The notes below the pieces were generated by a model, which saw only the letters and a program-made list of their open reading frames with translations, searched no databases and was not told the DNA's origin. Positions 6,872 to 7,413 of a DNA stretch of 7,413 bases are shown one piece after another (position 1 is the first letter of the stretch; every line of letters starts with the position of its first letter). Source of the stretch: Crenotrichaceae bacterium (GTDB taxonomy: Bacteria > Pseudomonadota > Gammaproteobacteria > Methylococcales > DRLZ01); NCBI GenBank assembly GCA_011322755.1, contig DRLZ01000125.1, positions 1 to 7,413 on the forward strand. The letters run 5' to 3'. A program made the position numbers and the translations under genes.

Positions 6872-7413
6872 CTGGAATCTGGCTACGCAACTCTTCAGAT
6901 AACAGCATCGCGCCACCAGAGACAACAATACGATCACCTGTTGAAAATTGATCAGGGACGAACCAGTGGTGGTTCATTTGGTGATGTTGTTGAATAGGGC
7001 GGCGTAAATAGTGCTGAGCATCAAGCTGTAGATAAACCCAAGGTTTGGTGTTGTACCAGATGATTGCTGATTCGGGAATCCAAACGCCTTTAATAGACTG
7101 ATCATGACTTGGAACCCAGGCAGTGACACGCGCACCTTTCATTAATCTGTCAGATTGGCTGATAAAAAAATAGCTCTGACCAGCAATTTGAGCGTTGAAT
7201 GGACTCTTCGATACAAAATCTGCAGAGGTTGCATGTGATTGCAATCCATCAATACTGATATCGATGGTTTTGAGTAAATCAAATCGTGTTGATGAAGGGA
7301 TGGCGATTAATAACAAGTCATAGTTTCCTGAAGCAAGTTTTGTATAGATCGTATCATGATCGATGATTGCTTTCGTTAAACGACTGCCCCATTGTTGCTG
7401 TGCGGAAGAGGTG
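6855..7413 (-). CDS. RND efflux periplasmic adaptor (membrane fusion protein), C-terminal part
   Basis: The frame is open to the right edge of the window, so this is the last 185 residues of a longer gene. A TTG at 7314-7316 is an internal Leu codon rather than the start, because the frame stays open and protein-like for 32 more codons. The fragment covers what looks like the beta-barrel and membrane-proximal domains of an HlyD/CusB-type adaptor. Visible signatures are GARVTAWVP (about fragment residues 93-101), PESAIIW (113-119) and TGDRIVVSGGAMLLSEEL (158-175). The signal peptide, lipoyl domain and helical hairpin lie outside the window. The protein should link the permease to an outer-membrane channel in the periplasm. 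A His/Met cluster HHQMNHH (6966-6986) sits in the loop before the WFVPDQFSTGDR strand, and the C-terminus is acidic (EEDDD). It is the first of two coupled genes here. Confidence 0.88.
   Translation of the reverse strand, partial: TSSAQQQWGSRLTKAIIDHDTIYTKLASGNYDLLLIAIPSSTRFDLLKTIDISIDGLQSHATSADFVSKSPFNAQIAGQSYFFISQSDRLMKGARVTAWVPSHDQSIKGVWIPESAIIWYNTKPWVYLQLDAQHYLRRPIQQHHQMNHHWFVPDQFSTGDRIVVSGGAMLLSEELRSQIPEEDDD

Noticed and set aside
7314..7316. TTG as the start of the adaptor gene
   Set aside because: The same frame stays open to the window edge with adaptor-like sequence. A start here would leave a protein with no signal peptide, lipoyl domain or helical hairpin, so the gene is taken as cut by the window.

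Overview
The window reads as ordinary proteobacterial chromosome of moderate GC content. PolA keeps both nuclease domains and is close to the enteric enzyme at every catalytic motif. The CzcA/CusA-like permease and its adaptor are of a type common in beta- and gammaproteobacteria. I cannot name a genus. No insertion sequence, prophage, CRISPR array, tRNA or rRNA is visible, and base composition shows no obvious break.

Layout: (1) positions 1-186 on the + strand hold the 3' end of a gene whose tail resembles the C-terminus of a sulfotransferase. (2) A 114-base spacer holds a 12-base perfect palindrome, a short direct repeat and a weak candidate promoter. (3) polA, DNA polymerase I, fills 301-3042 on the + strand and looks intact. 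(4) A convergent spacer at 3043-3261 holds three successive hairpins, the last resembling an intrinsic terminator for polA, plus a fourth inverted repeat behind the next gene. (5) On the - strand, a compact VOC/glyoxalase-fold gene (3262-3669) lies downstream of a large RND efflux permease (3738-6854). The permease directly follows its periplasmic adaptor (6855 to the window edge, N-terminus missing).

The adaptor and permease form one transcription unit. The adaptor's TAA stop is followed at once, in the same frame, by the permease's GTG start, so translation is very probably coupled. They should form two of the three parts of a tripartite heavy-metal-type efflux pump; the outer-membrane channel is not in the window. 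The VOC gene lies 68 bases behind the permease with its own good ribosome binding site. It may share the transcript, but nothing links its function to the pump. polA and the sulfotransferase-like gene have no evident functional tie to the rest.

I find no convincing undescribed system. The points most worth a second look are the structured spacer after polA, where enteric bacteria and pseudomonads carry small RNAs, the in-frame TAA-GTG junction, and a His/Met cluster in the adaptor.
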